Of a stretch of 24,207 bases of DNA, positions 23,801-24,207 are shown in pieces. The notes beneath the pieces were generated by a model. That model was not told the origin of the DNA and did no database searches. It worked only from the letters and a program-made list of their open reading frames with translations. Position numbers and translations under genes: made by a program. The first letter of the stretch is position 1. The number at the start of each line of letters is the position of its first letter. This DNA is from Spirosoma fluviale (GTDB taxonomy: Bacteria; Bacteroidota; Bacteroidia; Cytophagales; Spirosomataceae), in assembly GCA_945906915.1 (NCBI GenBank), contig CAMDSI010000009.1, positions 1 to 24,207 of the forward strand, written 5' to 3'.

Positions 23801-24207
23801 ATGAATAAGCTAAGCTCAGAAGTTTCCCCCTATTTATTGCAACATAAGAATAACCCGGTTCATTGGGAACCCTGGGGTCAGGAAGCTTTAGAACGAGCTA
23901 AAAATGAAGATAAACCTATCTTAGTTAGTATTGGGTATGCAGCTTGCCACTGGTGCCATGTGATGGAACATGAATCGTTTGAGAATGACGAGGTGGCTGC
24001 CATAATGAATAAATACTTTATTAACATTAAAGTAGATCGCGAAGAGCGTCCTGATGTGGATATGGTCTACATGGAAGCCTTGCATCAAATGGGTTTAAAT
24101 GGTGGATGGCCATTAAATGTTTTTTTGATGCCAGACCAAAAGCCGTTTTACGGAGGCACCTATTTCAAGCGAGTTAATTGGATGCAGATTCTACTTTCCA
24201 TTCAGGA
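23801..24207 (+). CDS. YyaL/DUF255 thioredoxin-domain protein, N-terminal part (cut by window edge)
   Basis: An open frame starts with ATG at 23801 and runs off the right edge (135 complete codons). It begins MNKLSSEVSPYLLQHKNNPV and contains HWEPWGQEAL, a thioredoxin-like CHWC at 49-52 within ACHWCHVMEHESF, VDREERPDVD and GWPLNVFLMPDQKPFYGGTY, all signatures of the DUF255/YyaL (SSP411) family. Complete members are near 650-700 residues with an (alpha/alpha)6 barrel after the thioredoxin domain. The function is not established. Divergent from the FAD dehydrogenase gene with 45 bp between starts. Confidence 0.93.
   Translation, partial: MNKLSSEVSPYLLQHKNNPVHWEPWGQEALERAKNEDKPILVSIGYAACHWCHVMEHESFENDEVAAIMNKYFINIKVDREERPDVDMVYMEALHQMGLNGGWPLNVFLMPDQKPFYGGTYFKRVNWMQILLSIQ

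Overview
The window looks like chromosomal DNA of a Bacteroidota bacterium, probably an aerobic, compact-genome member of the Cytophagales. The assignment is inferred from the low GC content, Bacteroidota-style promoter boxes (TAnnTTTG), near absence of Shine-Dalgarno sequences, many 1-4 bp gene overlaps, and an OmpA protein with beta-propeller and CRD-like domains of a kind common in this phylum. No rRNA, tRNA, insertion sequence, phage gene or CRISPR array was seen. Nearly every base is coding; the longest gene-free stretch is 142 bp.

Region 1 (1-9000) is an L-fucose utilisation locus. A minus-strand operon reads FucP-type symporter, RhaM-like mutarotase, UxaA-family dehydratase, NAD-type SDR, secreted SGNH esterase and an FAH-family hydrolase cut by the window edge. 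This fits the non-phosphorylating route: L-fucose to L-fuconate, then 2-keto-3-deoxy-L-fuconate, then 2,4-diketo-3-deoxy-L-fuconate, then pyruvate plus L-lactate. The UxaA protein would replace the usual enolase-superfamily fuconate dehydratase. Divergently, a secreted M14 carboxypeptidase is coupled to a GH29 alpha-L-fucosidase, which would release fucose outside the cytoplasm. A period-7 repeat patch sits inside the operon.

Region 2 (8958-15341) holds housekeeping genes. ligA, dapA, a Dabb-domain protein and a YbjQ-like lipoprotein form one minus-strand operon. Divergent from it are rpe and a large OmpA/PD40 envelope protein. Both ligA and rpe have promoter boxes placed so close to the ATG that leaderless transcripts are predicted.

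Region 3 (15342-17588) is a peroxide-defence module: AhpC of the mycobacterial CPC type, AhpD, and a divergent OxyR with both redox cysteines. One 36-bp segment carries a perfect OxyR consensus site, a second degenerate site, the oxyR -7 box and the ahpC -33 box. There is a hairpin between ahpC and ahpD and an intrinsic terminator after ahpD.

Region 4 (17575-23755) is a minus-strand operon: a COG2509-type FAD dehydrogenase, a CoA-pyrophosphatase-like Nudix hydrolase, topoisomerase IV subunit A, and a UMF1-family MFS transporter. The ParC-like protein ends in QLGLF, which resembles a sliding-clamp binding peptide. At the right edge a divergent YyaL/DUF255 thioredoxin-domain gene begins.
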